Source of the DNA: Armatimonadota bacterium
GTDB taxonomy: Bacteria; Armatimonadota; Hebobacteria; CAIYQO01
Direction of reading: 5' to 3'
Length of the DNA stretch: 64,000 nt
Assembly: GCA_029553475.1 (NCBI GenBank)
Contig: JAKPKV010000028.1
Coordinates: 62,001-126,000 of the forward strand
Part shown: piece after piece, positions 1 to 8,661 of the stretch
How positions within the stretch are numbered: position 1 is the first letter of the stretch
Layout of the letters: every line of letters begins with the position of its first letter
Position numbers and translations under genes: made by a program
The notes under the pieces: generated by a model
Database searches by the model: none
Told to the model about the DNA's origin: nothing
The model's input: only the letters and a program-made list of their open reading frames with translations

Positions 1-300
1 CTGGCGTGCTGCGATCAGCCGATGAAGCTGTTCACCGAGAATACCGTGGACGCGGCGAAGGAGAAGCACGTGCCCGTCCTCGAGCGCGTGGACGGCGGCA
101 TCCTGGTGCAGGTCGGCAGCGTCGCCCACCCGATGGAAGCGGCGCACTACATCGCGTTCATCGAGCTCATCGCCGACGGCATCGTCTATCGCCAGTTCCT
201 GAATCCCGGCGACGCGCCGCAGGCCTTCTTCCCGGTGACCGCGGCGACCGTCGCGGCGCGCGAGTACTGCAACCTGCACGGCCTCTGGAAAGGAGCGTGA
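1..300 (+). CDS. dfx: Desulfoferrodoxin / superoxide reductase, 5' end outside the window
   Basis: Reduces superoxide to hydrogen peroxide in the cytoplasm, with electrons usually coming from rubredoxin. The frame is open to the left edge: the first codons read [11 protein letters not shown], and the CC pair is the end of the N-terminal desulforedoxin-type iron site of class I enzymes, so the ATG at position 22 is internal and the true start lies upstream. The catalytic iron site is complete: [14 protein letters not shown] and CNLHGLW supply the histidines and the cysteine. The stop is followed after a few bases by ferritin, so the two are probably co-transcribed. Family assignment is secure; only the missing N-terminus is uncertain. 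Confidence 0.93.
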   Translation: MACCDQPMKLFTENTVDAAKEKHVPVLERVDGGILVQVGSVAHPMEAAHYIAFIELIADGIVYRQFLNPGDAPQAFFPVTAATVAAREYCNLHGLWKGA

Positions 301-303
301 CGC

Positions 304-822
304 ATGATCAGCGACACGATGCAAGCGGCCCTCAACGACCAGATCAACGCGGAACTCTACTCGTCGTACCTGTACCTGTCCATGGCGGCGTATTACCAGG
401 ACAGTGACTTGCCCGGCTTCGCCAACTGGATGCGCATGCAAACGCTGGAAGAAGGCGTGCACGCCACCATGTTCTTCGACTTCCTCATCGAGCGGGGCGG
501 CCGCGTGCTGCTGCAGCCCATCGCCGGCCCGCCGACGGCATGGGATTCGCCCCTCGCGCCGTTCGAGCAGGCGTATGAACACGAAACCGTCGTCACCCGG
601 CGCATCAACGACCTGGTGACGCTGGCGCTCGAGGAACGCGACCACGCCACGGTCACCTTCCTCGACTGGTTCGTGCGCGAGCAGGTGGAAGAGGAAGCAT
701 CGGCGCTGGCCATCGTCAAGCAGCTCCGCATGATCGGCGACGACCGCGGCGGCCTCTTCATGCTCGACCGCGAGCTCGCCGCCCGCGTCTTCACGCCGCC
801 GGCGGCCAACGCCGCGGGGTAA
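304..822 (+). CDS. ftnA: Ferritin (non-haem, FtnA-like)
   Basis: Cytoplasmic iron-storage protein that oxidises Fe(II) and keeps it away from peroxide chemistry. It has 172 residues, the normal length. Ferroxidase residues are in the expected places: E17, E50, H53, E94, and Q126 with E129/E130 in the REQVEEE segment. The helix spacing matches bacterial ferritin, and there is no haem-binding Met as in bacterioferritin. It starts three bases after the superoxide reductase stop and is followed by a strong terminator. Pairing with superoxide reductase makes sense because that enzyme produces peroxide. Confidence 0.94.
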   Translation: MISDTMQAALNDQINAELYSSYLYLSMAAYYQDSDLPGFANWMRMQTLEEGVHATMFFDFLIERGGRVLLQPIAGPPTAWDSPLAPFEQAYEHETVVTRRINDLVTLALEERDHATVTFLDWFVREQVEEEASALAIVKQLRMIGDDRGGLFMLDRELAARVFTPPAANAAG

Positions 823-838
823 TCGCCATGTGCAACCC

Positions 839-875
839 GACAGGGGCGGCGCCGTCGTTGCCGCCCCTGTCTTTT
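839..875 (+). terminator. Rho-independent terminator after ferritin
   Basis: A perfect 12-bp stem (GACAGGGGCGGC with GCCGCCCCTGTC) closes a 9-base loop and is followed directly by TTTT. It separates the superoxide reductase-ferritin unit from cydAB. Confidence 0.82.
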
Positions 876-906
876 GGCCTCTCTGACGCTTACGAGGGGG
901 ACCCGT

Positions 907-2262
907 ATGGACCCGCAACAACTCGAACTCGCCGTCGTGCTCGCCCGCATTCAGTTCGCCTTCACCACCGCCTTTCATTTCCTGTTTCCCCCCATCACCA
1001 TCGGGATGAGCTGGATCATCGCGGGCCTGATGTATCGCTACTGGCGCACGAATGACGAGGTCGTGACACGCGCGGCGCGGCTCTGGATCCGCATCTTCGC
1101 GCTCACCTTCGCCGTCGGCGTCGCCAGCGGGATCGCGCTGGAATTCCAGTTCGGGGCAAACTGGGCCGCGTATTCGCGCTTCGTGGGCGACATCTTCGGG
1201 GCGCCGCTGGCGGCGGAAGTCGTCTTCACCTTCTTCCTGGAGTCCACCTTCCTGGCGATGCTCGTGCTCGGATGGGGCCGGCTGTCCCGCGGCGTCCACT
1301 TCCTCTCCGCCGTCCTCGTCGCGGTGGGCGCCACCCTGTCCGCCTTCTGGATCCTCGTCGCCAACTCGTGGATGCAGACGCCCGCCGGTTATACGATGGT
1401 GAACGGCCGTCCCGAGCTCGCCAGCTTCGCCGCCGCCGTCTTCAACCCCTCCACGCTGCCGCGCTTCCTGCACACGGTTGACGCCTGCCTGATGACCGGC
1501 GCCTTCTTCGTCCTCGGCCTCAGCGCCATCCTGCTCTTGCGGCGGCGGCAGCGCGAGGTCGCCCGCCTCTCGTTCAACATCGCGCTGCTCGTCGCCTTCG
1601 CGGCGTCCGTGCTGCAGCTCGGCGCCGGCCACTTCCACGCCGTGCAGGTGGCGCAGACGCAGCCGGAGAAGCTGGCCGCCTTCGAGGGGCTGTATGTGAC
1701 GCAAGCCCACGCCCCGCTCCTCATCTTCGGCATCCCCGACCCCGCGGCGCGCACCGTCCATTACGCGATCAAGATCCCCGGCATGCTGAGCTGGCTGGCG
1801 ACGGGCGATCCCCGCGCCGTCGTGCGCGGCCTGAACGACTTCGGCGACGATATCCCGCCCATCGCGCTCACCTTCTACCCCTTCCACCTGATGGTCGCGT
1901 TCGGGCTCTACTTCATCGGCGTGACGCTCCTCGGGCTGTTTCTCTGGTGGCGGAACGCGCTGCATGACAATCGCCTCTTCCTCCGCCTCGCGATCGTCAC
2001 GCTGCCGCTGCCGCTGCTGACGAACGAACTCGGCTGGATCGCCGCGGAAGTCGGCCGCCAACCCTGGATCGTCTATCGCCTGATGCGCACGGCCGATGCC
2101 GTCTCCATCACCGTGCCTCCCGCGCAGATCGCCATCTCGCTGGGCGCCTTCGCCGTGGTCTACAGCGTGCTGCTCGCGGCCTGGATCGCCTTCATCCGCC
2201 GGGAGCTGCATCGCGAGCCTGCTCCCGAGAGCATCACCCCGCAACCGGAGGTGTCGGCATGA
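907..2262 (+). CDS. cydA: Cytochrome bd ubiquinol oxidase subunit I
   Basis: Membrane haem subunit of cytochrome bd oxidase, which oxidises quinol and reduces O2 to water with high affinity. I chose the ATG at 907 (MDPQQLELAVVLARIQF) because GAGGGGGA lies just upstream and the family begins here; an in-frame ATG at 874 lacks a ribosome site. The protein has 451 residues, shorter than the E. coli enzyme, consistent with a short Q-loop (CIO-like) form. Visible signatures are the N-terminal haem histidine (H24 in FHFLFPPITIG), the FLHTVDA histidine and GWIAAEVGRQPW. About nine membrane helices are apparent. It overlaps cydB by four bases (ATGA), indicating translational coupling. Confidence 0.95.
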   Translation: MDPQQLELAVVLARIQFAFTTAFHFLFPPITIGMSWIIAGLMYRYWRTNDEVVTRAARLWIRIFALTFAVGVASGIALEFQFGANWAAYSRFVGDIFGAPLAAEVVFTFFLESTFLAMLVLGWGRLSRGVHFLSAVLVAVGATLSAFWILVANSWMQTPAGYTMVNGRPELASFAAAVFNPSTLPRFLHTVDACLMTGAFFVLGLSAILLLRRRQREVARLSFNIALLVAFAASVLQLGAGHFHAVQVAQTQPEKLAAFEGLYVTQAHAPLLIFGIPDPAARTVHYAIKIPGMLSWLATGDPRAVVRGLNDFGDDIPPIALTFYPFHLMVAFGLYFIGVTLLGLFLWWRNALHDNRLFLRLAIVTLPLPLLTNELGWIAAEVGRQPWIVYRLMRTADAVSITVPPAQIAISLGAFAVVYSVLLAAWIAFIRRELHREPAPESITPQPEVSA

Positions 2263-3278
2263 GCGCGCTGGAAATCAGTTGGTATCTCCTCATCGGCGTC
2301 ATGCTCGTCGTCTACAGCATTCTCGACGGCTTCGACCTCGGCGTCGGCATCTGGTATCCCTTCGCGAAAGACGAGCGCACGCGCGGGGCGATGTTCAACG
2401 CCATCGGCCCCTTCTGGGACGGCAACGAAGTCTGGCTGCTGGGGGCCGGCGCCTGCCTGTTCGCCGCCTTCCCCCCCGCCTATGCCACCATCTTCAGCGG
2501 CTTCTACCTGGCGCTGATGCTGGTGCTCTTCGCGCTCATCGTCCGCGCCGTCTCCATCGAGTTCCGGAGCCACGCCGAAACCCCCATCGCGCGGCGCGGT
2601 TGGGGCATGGGGTTCGCCCTCGGCAGCCTGCTCCCCGCGCTGCTCTTCGGCGTCGCGCTGGGCAATCTGCTGCGCGGCATCCCGCTCAACGCGCACGGCG
2701 ACTTCCTCGGCTCTTTTTTCAGCCTGCTGAACGTCTACGCGCTCTTCATCGGCGCCGTCTCGCTGGTGATGCTCGCGGCTCACGGCGCGCTGTATTTCAC
2801 GATGAAAACCGCGGATGAGCTGGCGGAGCGCGGCCGCGCCTGGGCGCGCGCCGCGCTGGCCGCCTACCTGCCGCTGGCCGTCACCGCCATCATCGTCTCC
2901 GCGGCCACCCAGCCGCACCTGCTGGCGAACTACCTCCGCCTGCCGCTGCTCTGGGCGCTGCCCGCGCTCACCATCGCCGCGATCCTTTTCGCGATCGCCG
3001 CCAACCGCGCCGGGCGGGACACGGCCGCCTTCCTGGCCTCCTCCGCGTCCATCGCGCTCCTCCTGCTGACGGCGGTGGCCGGGCTCTTTCCGCACCTGGT
3101 GCCCGCGTCGAACAACGCCGCCTACAGCCTCACCCTCGCCAACGCCGCCGCCTCGCCACGATCGCTGGGCGTCATGCTCACCATCGCCGGCATCGGCCTG
3201 CCCATCGTCGCCGGCTATACCATCTGGGTGTATCGCGTCTTCAGCGGCAAAGTGAGCGCCGAGGGGACATATCATTGA
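2259..3278 (+). CDS. cydB: Cytochrome bd ubiquinol oxidase subunit II
   Basis: Partner subunit of cydA, needed for assembly of the oxidase. It has 339 residues, normal for the family, and is rich in membrane helices. The N-terminus carries YSILDGFDLGVG and then NEVWLLGAGACLFAAFP, both standard CydB landmarks. The start overlaps the cydA stop (ATGA). No cydDC assembly transporter or cydX is visible nearby. A separate promoter appears to begin just after the stop for the flavodiiron protein. Confidence 0.95.
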   Translation: MSALEISWYLLIGVMLVVYSILDGFDLGVGIWYPFAKDERTRGAMFNAIGPFWDGNEVWLLGAGACLFAAFPPAYATIFSGFYLALMLVLFALIVRAVSIEFRSHAETPIARRGWGMGFALGSLLPALLFGVALGNLLRGIPLNAHGDFLGSFFSLLNVYALFIGAVSLVMLAAHGALYFTMKTADELAERGRAWARAALAAYLPLAVTAIIVSAATQPHLLANYLRLPLLWALPALTIAAILFAIAANRAGRDTAAFLASSASIALLLLTAVAGLFPHLVPASNNAAYSLTLANAAASPRSLGVMLTIAGIGLPIVAGYTIWVYRVFSGKVSAEGTYH

Positions 3279-3285
3279 TCGCGGG

Positions 3286-3314
3286 TTGCGCGACCCGTGA
3301 AAAATGATTACAAT
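3286..3314 (+). promoter_or_regulatory. Candidate sigma-70-type promoter of the flavodiiron gene
   Basis: TTGCGC, 17 bases, TACAAT, about 47 bases before the start codon. The minus-10 is good and the minus-35 only half matches consensus. It would allow the flavodiiron-rubredoxin pair to be expressed apart from cydAB. Confidence 0.5.
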
Positions 3315-3361
3315 CGCTCCGACCCGCCGCGAGCGTAGGCGGCGGACCGGGAGTTCAGCTC

Positions 3362-4600
3362 ATGTCATTGCAGCCAGACACCGGCGCGCAGGCGCATGCC
3401 CCGTTCGGCGCCGTGCGCATCAGCGAACATGTCTACTGGGTGGGCGCGCTTGACTGGCGCTTGCGCGATTTTCACGGGTACGCGACCGAACGCGGCACCA
3501 CCTACAACGCCTACCTGGTGATGGGCGAGAAGATCACGCTCATTGACGCCGTCAAAGCGCCCTTCCGCGGCGAGCTGCTCGCGCGCATCGCGTCAGTGGT
3601 GGATCCGTCGCGGATTGACTACATCATCTCCAACCACGCGGAGATGGACCACACCGGCTGCCTGCCGGAGCTCATCGCGGCCACGCGGCCGGAGCGGGTA
3701 TTCGCCTCGCCCAACGGCGTGAACGCGCTGCGCGACCATTTCCACCCGCCGCTTGACGTGACGGCGGTGACGGACGGCACCACCCTTGACCTCGGCGGGC
3801 TCCATTACACGTTCATCGAGACGCGCATGCTCCACTGGCCGGACAGCATGTTCACCTGGCTGGCGGAAGACCGCGTCCTCTTCTCCAACGACGCCTTCGG
3901 CATGCATCTCGCCTCCTCCGCGCGCTTCGCGGACGAGCTCCCCGACTGGCTGCTGGAGCACGAGGCGGCGAAATATTACGCGAATATCCTGCTGCCCTAC
4001 TCCAACCTGGTGCTGAAGCTGGCGGAGAAGCTGCGCGCGCTCGACCTGCCGCTGGCCATCATCGCCCCCGACCACGGCCCCATCTGGCGCGACAATCACG
4101 GGCGCATCCTCGACCTCTACGGGCGGTGGGCCGCCGGCGCGCCGTCAACGAAGGCGGTGGTCATCTACGACACCATGTGGGAGAGCACGGCGATGATGGC
4201 GTCGTCCATCTGCGAGGGCCTCGCCGGCGCCGGCGCTCCCGTCACGCTGCTGCCGCTGGCCGTCACCCCGCGCAGCGATGTCGCCACCGCGCTCCTCAAC
4301 GCGGGGGCGCTGCTGGTCGGCTCCCCCACCCTCAATAACACGCTGTTTCCCACCGTGGCCGACGTGCTCACCTATCTGCGAGGGTTGAAGCCGCCGCGCC
4401 TCGTCGGCGCCGCGTTCGGCTCGTATGGCTGGAGCGGAGAAGCGGTGGCGCAGTTGATCGAGACCCTGCGTGCCATGAAGATTGAAGTGCTGGGCGACGG
4501 GGTACGAGTCAAATACGTTCCGGATGCCGATGCCCTGACCCAGTGCTATGCCCTCGGCGCGATGGTTGCCGAACGAATCACCCAACAGAAGGAGTCCTGA
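3362..4600 (+). CDS. fprA: Flavodiiron protein (A-type flavoprotein, O2/NO reductase)
   Basis: Soluble enzyme reducing O2 to water, and in some members NO to N2O, with electrons from rubredoxin. Residues 1-260 form the beta-lactamase-like diiron domain with all ligands visible: H92, E94, D96 and H97 in [10 protein letters not shown]158 in MLHWPDSM, D177 in SNDAFGMH and H238 in APDHGP. Residues from about 264 ([12 protein letters not shown]) form the flavodoxin domain that binds FMN. At 412 residues it is a basic class A protein with no fused rubredoxin; a separate rubredoxin follows at once, as its likely electron donor. Confidence 0.95.
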   Translation: MSLQPDTGAQAHAPFGAVRISEHVYWVGALDWRLRDFHGYATERGTTYNAYLVMGEKITLIDAVKAPFRGELLARIASVVDPSRIDYIISNHAEMDHTGCLPELIAATRPERVFASPNGVNALRDHFHPPLDVTAVTDGTTLDLGGLHYTFIETRMLHWPDSMFTWLAEDRVLFSNDAFGMHLASSARFADELPDWLLEHEAAKYYANILLPYSNLVLKLAEKLRALDLPLAIIAPDHGPIWRDNHGRILDLYGRWAAGAPSTKAVVIYDTMWESTAMMASSICEGLAGAGAPVTLLPLAVTPRSDVATALLNAGALLVGSPTLNNTLFPTVADVLTYLRGLKPPRLVGAAFGSYGWSGEAVAQLIETLRAMKIEVLGDGVRVKYVPDADALTQCYALGAMVAERITQQKES

Positions 4601-4601
4601 G

Positions 4602-4763
4602 ATGATGAAGTACGAGTGCAGCCTGTGCGGCTATATCTACGACCCCGAAGTGGGCGATCCCGCCAACGGCGCCCCCGCCGGCACCCCCTTCGACGAGCTG
4701 CCGGATGACTGGGTGTGCCCGGAATGCGGCGTCGGCAAAGAGGATTTCATCCCCGCCGAGTGA
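4602..4763 (+). CDS. Rubredoxin
   Basis: Small one-iron electron carrier of 53 residues, likely donor to the flavodiiron protein and to superoxide reductase. Iron cysteines are C6/C9 (CSLCG) and C39/C42 (CPECG), with the usual [10 protein letters not shown] and DDWVCP segments. Two consecutive ATGs exist; 4602 or 4605 both fit, with AAGGAG just upstream. It starts directly after the flavodiiron stop, so it is the last gene of that unit, before a terminator. Confidence 0.95.
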   Translation: MMKYECSLCGYIYDPEVGDPANGAPAGTPFDELPDDWVCPECGVGKEDFIPAE

Positions 4764-4779
4764 GTGCCCGTTTCACGAA

Positions 4780-4818
4780 AACGCCTGCCTGTCCGACCTG
4801 GGACGGCAGGCGTTATTG
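4780..4818 (+). terminator. Terminator after rubredoxin
   Basis: The arms AACGCCTGCC and GGCAGGCGTT form a perfect 10-bp base, extended by TGTCC/GGACG with one bulge. Only a weak T tract (TTATT) follows. It closes the oxygen-defence cluster. Confidence 0.65.
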
Positions 4819-4892
4819 CCGCGTGCGCGAAATACGCGCCCTTCCCCGGCCATCGCGCCGCGCGGACGACTCACGAGAAAGGATACCCCGCC

Positions 4893-6101
4893 ATGACACC
4901 TTTTCGCGCCGACCTGATTCAGCCGATTATCGGCCAGACGTCCTTCGGCATCTGGGATTTGCTCAATAAGGGTTCCGACCCCTTCGGCGCGCCCACGCGC
5001 GCGGCGATCACCGCCGAAGACGGCATCCGCCTGCTCGGCAAGGTGGGCGTGCCGTTCGTCTCGCTGCACGACCTCGACGTGGGGCTCGATCCCTGGGTGA
5101 CGCCCGACGCGGGCGCGCTGGACGCGCGCAAAGCGGCGATCATCGCCTGCCTGCGGGAGACCGGCGTGCAGGTGTGGATGTATACCCCCTGCCTGTTCCA
5201 CCACCCGCTGGTGCGCGCCGGCTCGGTGACCGCCAACGACGCCCGCGTGCGCCGCATGTCGCTGCAGAAGATGATTTTCGCCCTCGACGTCGCCGAGGAG
5301 CTTGGCGCGCGCTGGCTCACCTGCTGGCTGGGGCGCGACGGCGCGGAAGTGGACGCGCTCATTGACGCGAAAGCCGCCTACGCGCGCATCGCCGACGCGC
5401 TGGCCATGGCGACCGCCTATATTCGCGGCAAGGGCTACAAGATTCGCATCAGCCTGGAGCCGAAGCCGAACGAGCCGCGCGGCGATATCTACGTCGCCAC
5501 CGTCGGCCACGCCCTCGGCATCATCAACCTGCTGCCGGACGAGGACCGCGCCCTCGTCGGCGTGAATCCCGAGCTGCTGCAGCACGAAGCGATGGCCGGG
5601 CTGAACGGTTATCACGCCGTGGGCCTGCTCGCCGCCGCCGGCAAGCTCGCGTTCCTCCACCTGGGCGGGCAGACGCCCTTGCGCTACGACCAGGACCATC
5701 CCTTCCTGGGCGGCAACAGCGACCTGAAGCAGAGTTTTTACATCATCCTCGGCCTGCTGCGCCACGCGCCGGAGGCCGTCTGCGAATTCGACTGCCACCC
5801 CTTCCGCACCGAAGCCGGCGATGACGCCCGCGAAGCGTTCATCCGCGGCAATCTGGAAGCGCTGGGCGCCATGGTGGCGAAAGCGAAGCGCTTCCTCGCC
5901 CTCCCCGCGGCGCAGGAGCTGCTGGCGGAAACCGACGCCCGCGGCTTCGGCTTCACCGCCGATCCCGCCGCCGATCCCGATGGCTTCCGGCAGGCGCTCT
6001 TCGCCGGCGCGTGGCACGCCGACGCCGTGGCCGCCACCCTGTCGCCCAACGCGCAGGCGCTCGACCGCCTGGTGACCCTGCATCTGCTGGGCATGGCGTA
6101 A
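4893..6101 (+). CDS. Xylose isomerase-family TIM-barrel protein with altered metal site
   Basis: Related to the short actinobacterial-type xylose isomerases that interconvert aldoses and ketoses. I chose ATG 4893 because GAGAAAGGA lies upstream; the frame is open further back into the terminator. The protein has 402 residues. Recognisable family parts: HDLD (H59, D60, D62), LEPKPNEPRG with E189 and K191, GVNPE (E227) with H231 shifted by one extra residue, YDQD (D266, D268) and D300. The strand that carries a metal-binding Asp in known enzymes (FHIDLNGQ) reads AFLHLGGQ here, placing His256 at that site. The fold is sure; the substrate is not. It may be another sugar isomerase or epimerase. 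Confidence 0.82.
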   Translation: MTPFRADLIQPIIGQTSFGIWDLLNKGSDPFGAPTRAAITAEDGIRLLGKVGVPFVSLHDLDVGLDPWVTPDAGALDARKAAIIACLRETGVQVWMYTPCLFHHPLVRAGSVTANDARVRRMSLQKMIFALDVAEELGARWLTCWLGRDGAEVDALIDAKAAYARIADALAMATAYIRGKGYKIRISLEPKPNEPRGDIYVATVGHALGIINLLPDEDRALVGVNPELLQHEAMAGLNGYHAVGLLAAAGKLAFLHLGGQTPLRYDQDHPFLGGNSDLKQSFYIILGLLRHAPEAVCEFDCHPFRTEAGDDAREAFIRGNLEALGAMVAKAKRFLALPAAQELLAETDARGFGFTADPAADPDGFRQALFAGAWHADAVAATLSPNAQALDRLVTLHLLGMA

Positions 6102-6133
6102 CCCCGGCCTATCCCGGCAGCCGCTTACCCCCG

Positions 6134-6169
6134 CGCCGCGCCCGCGCCCGACGCGGGCGGGGCGCGGCG
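6134..6169 (+). terminator. GC-rich hairpin after the isomerase gene
   Basis: CGCCGCGCCC pairs with GGGCGCGGCG over 10 bp, with an inner GCCCG/CGGGC stem. There is no T tract, so this may be a weak or factor-assisted terminator. Confidence 0.4.
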
Positions 6170-6254
6170 CCGTATTCGCGCGTTCACGCCTTCGGGCGCG
6201 CCGCCGCCGCCCCCACGGCCGCCGGGCTATTTCTTTGCGACTTACTCTTATTAA

Positions 6255-6286
6255 TTATTGCTTATTCAGGGTGCGCGTGATAGAAT
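6255..6286 (+). promoter_or_regulatory. Promoter of livK, twin of the one before livH
   Basis: TTGCTT, 17 bases, TAGAAT, inside an AT-rich patch. The 32 bases match the promoter at 7634-7665 at 24 positions, including TTATTGCT, TCAG at the same offset and the whole minus-10. Confidence 0.72.
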
Positions 6287-6382
6287 GCAGCAATACTGGC
6301 GTTTTGCCTTCCCGCGAGCGACGCAGTGCCGCGGTGGCGAGCGCCGGCAATGCACTTTCGTACACCAGAAGGAGTCTTCGCC

Positions 6383-7558
6383 ATGAAACGGTTCCAGGTT
6401 CCCTTCGTGCCGGCACTCGTGGTGCCGGCGATCGTCGCGCTGGCGCTCGCCGGCGTCGCATTGGTGTCGTCCACCGCGCAGGCGCAAAAGACGGCCTACA
6501 AGATCGGCGCGATCTTCGACGTCACCGGCCCGGCCTCGCCTCTCGGCACCCCCGAGCAGGAAACGGTGAAGATGCTCGTGAAGCAAATCAACGCCAAAGG
6601 CGGCATTGACGGCCATCCGCTCGAGGTCGTCTATTACGACAACGGCAGCGATGAAGCCAAAAGCCTGATGGCGATGAAGAAGCTCATCGAAGCCGACAAA
6701 GTCCTCGCCATCATCGGCCCCAGCCAGACCGGCACCACGCTGGCGGGCGCGCAGACCGTGGAAACGGCGAACATCCCGCTGGTGTCCTGCGCCGCCGGCG
6801 TCGGCATCGTCGAGCCGGTGAAACCGTGGATTTTCAAAACCGCCCAGAGCGACGTGCACGCGGTGAAAAAGGTGCTGGACTACTGTCAAGCCAAGCGGTA
6901 TGCCCGCGTGGCGCTGATCACCGTCGCCAACGCTTTCGGCGATTCCGGGAAAAAGCAAGTCGAGCTGCAGGCGCGCGGCGCGCGGGTCTCGGTGGTCGCG
7001 CGCGAGAGTTTCGGCAGCAACGACACCGACATGAAGGCGCAGTTGATGCGCATTCGACAGAGCAACGCGCAAGCGGTCATCTGCTGGGGCACCAACCCCG
7101 GCCCGGCCATCGTGGCGAAGAACATGAAAGAGCTGGGCATCCGCCTGCCGCTGCTGATGAGCCACGGCATCGCCAATCGAAAATTCATCGAGCTCGCCGG
7201 CCCCGCCGCGGAAGGGGTGATCTTCCCCGCCGGCAAGCTGCTGATCGCCGACACCCTGCCGAACACGGATCCGCAGAAGCGCGTGCTGCAGGCCTACGCG
7301 GCTGACTTCAAGAAAACCTACGGCAAAGAAGCCGACACCTTCGGCGGGCACGCCTATGATGCCCTCATGCTCGTCTGCCGCGCGCTGCGCGCCGTCGGCC
7401 CCGATAAAGCGAAGCTGCGCGCGGAGCTGGAAAAGACGAAAGGCTTCGTCGGCATTTCCGGCGTCTTCTCGTTCAGCGCGAAAGACCACAACGGGCTGAA
7501 CGAGGACGCGTTCGCCATGGTGATCATCAAGAACGGCGACTGGACGCGCCTGAAATAA
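6383..7558 (+). CDS. livK: ABC transporter substrate-binding protein, branched-chain amino acid type
   Basis: Exported binding protein of a LIV-type importer. ATG 6383 follows AAGGAG at the right distance and opens a signal peptide of about 33 residues (MKRFQVPFVPALVVP, hydrophobic core, STAQA before QK). The mature part has the periplasmic-binding type I fold: YKIGAIFDVTGPAS, AIIGPSQTGTT, IPLVSCAAG and DTFGGHAYDA. It has 391 residues. The permease and ATPase genes follow, and the operon ends in a PaaK-like ligase, so the ligand may be an aromatic or other organic acid rather than an amino acid; this is inference. Its own promoter and a 3' hairpin should give it higher expression than the permease genes. 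Confidence 0.9.
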   Translation: MKRFQVPFVPALVVPAIVALALAGVALVSSTAQAQKTAYKIGAIFDVTGPASPLGTPEQETVKMLVKQINAKGGIDGHPLEVVYYDNGSDEAKSLMAMKKLIEADKVLAIIGPSQTGTTLAGAQTVETANIPLVSCAAGVGIVEPVKPWIFKTAQSDVHAVKKVLDYCQAKRYARVALITVANAFGDSGKKQVELQARGARVSVVARESFGSNDTDMKAQLMRIRQSNAQAVICWGTNPGPAIVAKNMKELGIRLPLLMSHGIANRKFIELAGPAAEGVIFPAGKLLIADTLPNTDPQKRVLQAYAADFKKTYGKEADTFGGHAYDALMLVCRALRAVGPDKAKLRAELEKTKGFVGISGVFSFSAKDHNGLNEDAFAMVIIKNGDWTRLK

Positions 7559-7579
7559 GCGCATCCACGCGCGCCGGGC

Positions 7580-7616
7580 GCGGCCCCTCGTCCGCGATGC
7601 ACGGGCGGGGGGCCGC
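7580..7616 (+). terminator. Hairpin between binding-protein gene and permease genes
   Basis: GCGGCCCC and GGGGCCGC form an 8-bp stem with a 21-base loop, about 20 bases after the livK stop. No T tract follows. It may protect the livK message or reduce read-through. Confidence 0.4.
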
Positions 7617-7633
7617 GGCGTCTCCGCGACAGG

Positions 7634-7665
7634 TTATTGCTAAATCAGTAATCGCATGGTAGAAT
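7634..7665 (+). promoter_or_regulatory. Promoter of livHMGF and the ligase
   Basis: TTGCTA, 17 bases, TAGAAT, with the same TTATTGCT and TCAG blocks as the livK promoter. It suggests common regulation of two transcripts. Confidence 0.72.
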
Positions 7666-7728
7666 CCACCTGCCCGGCATCCGACCGGTCGCGCGATGAC
7701 CGAGCCTGTCTACGCCAGAAAGCGCATC

Positions 7729-8661
7729 ATGGGGAACCTTCCAGACATCCTGCAACTGCTGTTCACCGGGCTTGCGGTGGGCAGCATTTACGCCATCATC
7801 GCCGTCGGATTCACCGTCATCTTCAGCTCCACGCAGGTGGTCAACTTCGCCCAGGGTGAATTCGTGATGATCGGCGCGATGGTCAGCTACTGGCTGGTCG
7901 GCGCCGAGCACGGTCCGCACCTGCCGCTGCTCCTCGCGCTCCCCCTGGCCGTCCTGGCCGCCATGCTGGTCGGCAGCGCGCTGGGCTGGGTGCTGATGCG
8001 GCCGTTGAAAGACGCCTCCGTCACCTCGCTGATCATCATCACCGTGGGCGCTTCGATGCTGATGCACGGCGTGGCGAGCCTGCTCTGGGGCAAAGATCCG
8101 GTGGCCGTCGCCCCGTTCTCGAACACGTCGGGCTACTCGCTCACCCTGCCGGCGGCGCTGACCGGCCCCCACGCGTACCCGGTCTACATCGGCACGCAGG
8201 AGCTCTGGGTGATGGGGCTGGCGGCGCTGGTGGTGCTGGCGCTGACGTTCTTCTTCAATCGCACGATGATCGGCAAAGCGATGCGCGCGGTCTCGGTGAA
8301 CCGGCACGGCGCGCGGCTCATCGGCATCAACGTCTCCCGCGTGGTGGTGGGCGCCTTCGCGCTCTCGGCGGCCATCGGCGCCATCGCCGGCGCCGCCATC
8401 GCCCCCATCAGCATGGCCTCCTACGGCATGGGCACCATGCTGGGCCTGAAGGGGTTTGCCGCGGCGATCGTCGGCGGGCTGGGCAATTTCCCCGGCTCCA
8501 TCATCGCCGGCCTGCTGCTGGGCATCATGGAAAATTTCAGCGCCACCTATCTCTCGTCGCAGTATAAGGACGCCTTCGCGTTCATCATCCTGCTGGGCGT
8601 ACTGGTGATCAGCCCCCAGGGCATTGTGGCGCTGTTCCGGCGACGGAGGGCCAGCGTATGA
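7729..8661 (+). CDS. livH: LIV-type ABC transporter permease (LivH family)
   Basis: Inner-membrane permease, first of the pair. I prefer ATG 7729 (MGNLPDILQLLFTGL), where LivH proteins normally begin; ATG 7696 would add a charged 11-residue extension and has no ribosome site either. The protein has 310 residues and about eight membrane helices. Family segments include GSIYAIIAVGFTVIFS, VVNFAQGEFVMIGA and GLKGFAAAIVGGLGNFPGS. It overlaps livM by four bases. Confidence 0.92.
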   Translation: MGNLPDILQLLFTGLAVGSIYAIIAVGFTVIFSSTQVVNFAQGEFVMIGAMVSYWLVGAEHGPHLPLLLALPLAVLAAMLVGSALGWVLMRPLKDASVTSLIIITVGASMLMHGVASLLWGKDPVAVAPFSNTSGYSLTLPAALTGPHAYPVYIGTQELWVMGLAALVVLALTFFFNRTMIGKAMRAVSVNRHGARLIGINVSRVVVGAFALSAAIGAIAGAAIAPISMASYGMGTMLGLKGFAAAIVGGLGNFPGSIIAGLLLGIMENFSATYLSSQYKDAFAFIILLGVLVISPQGIVALFRRRRASV

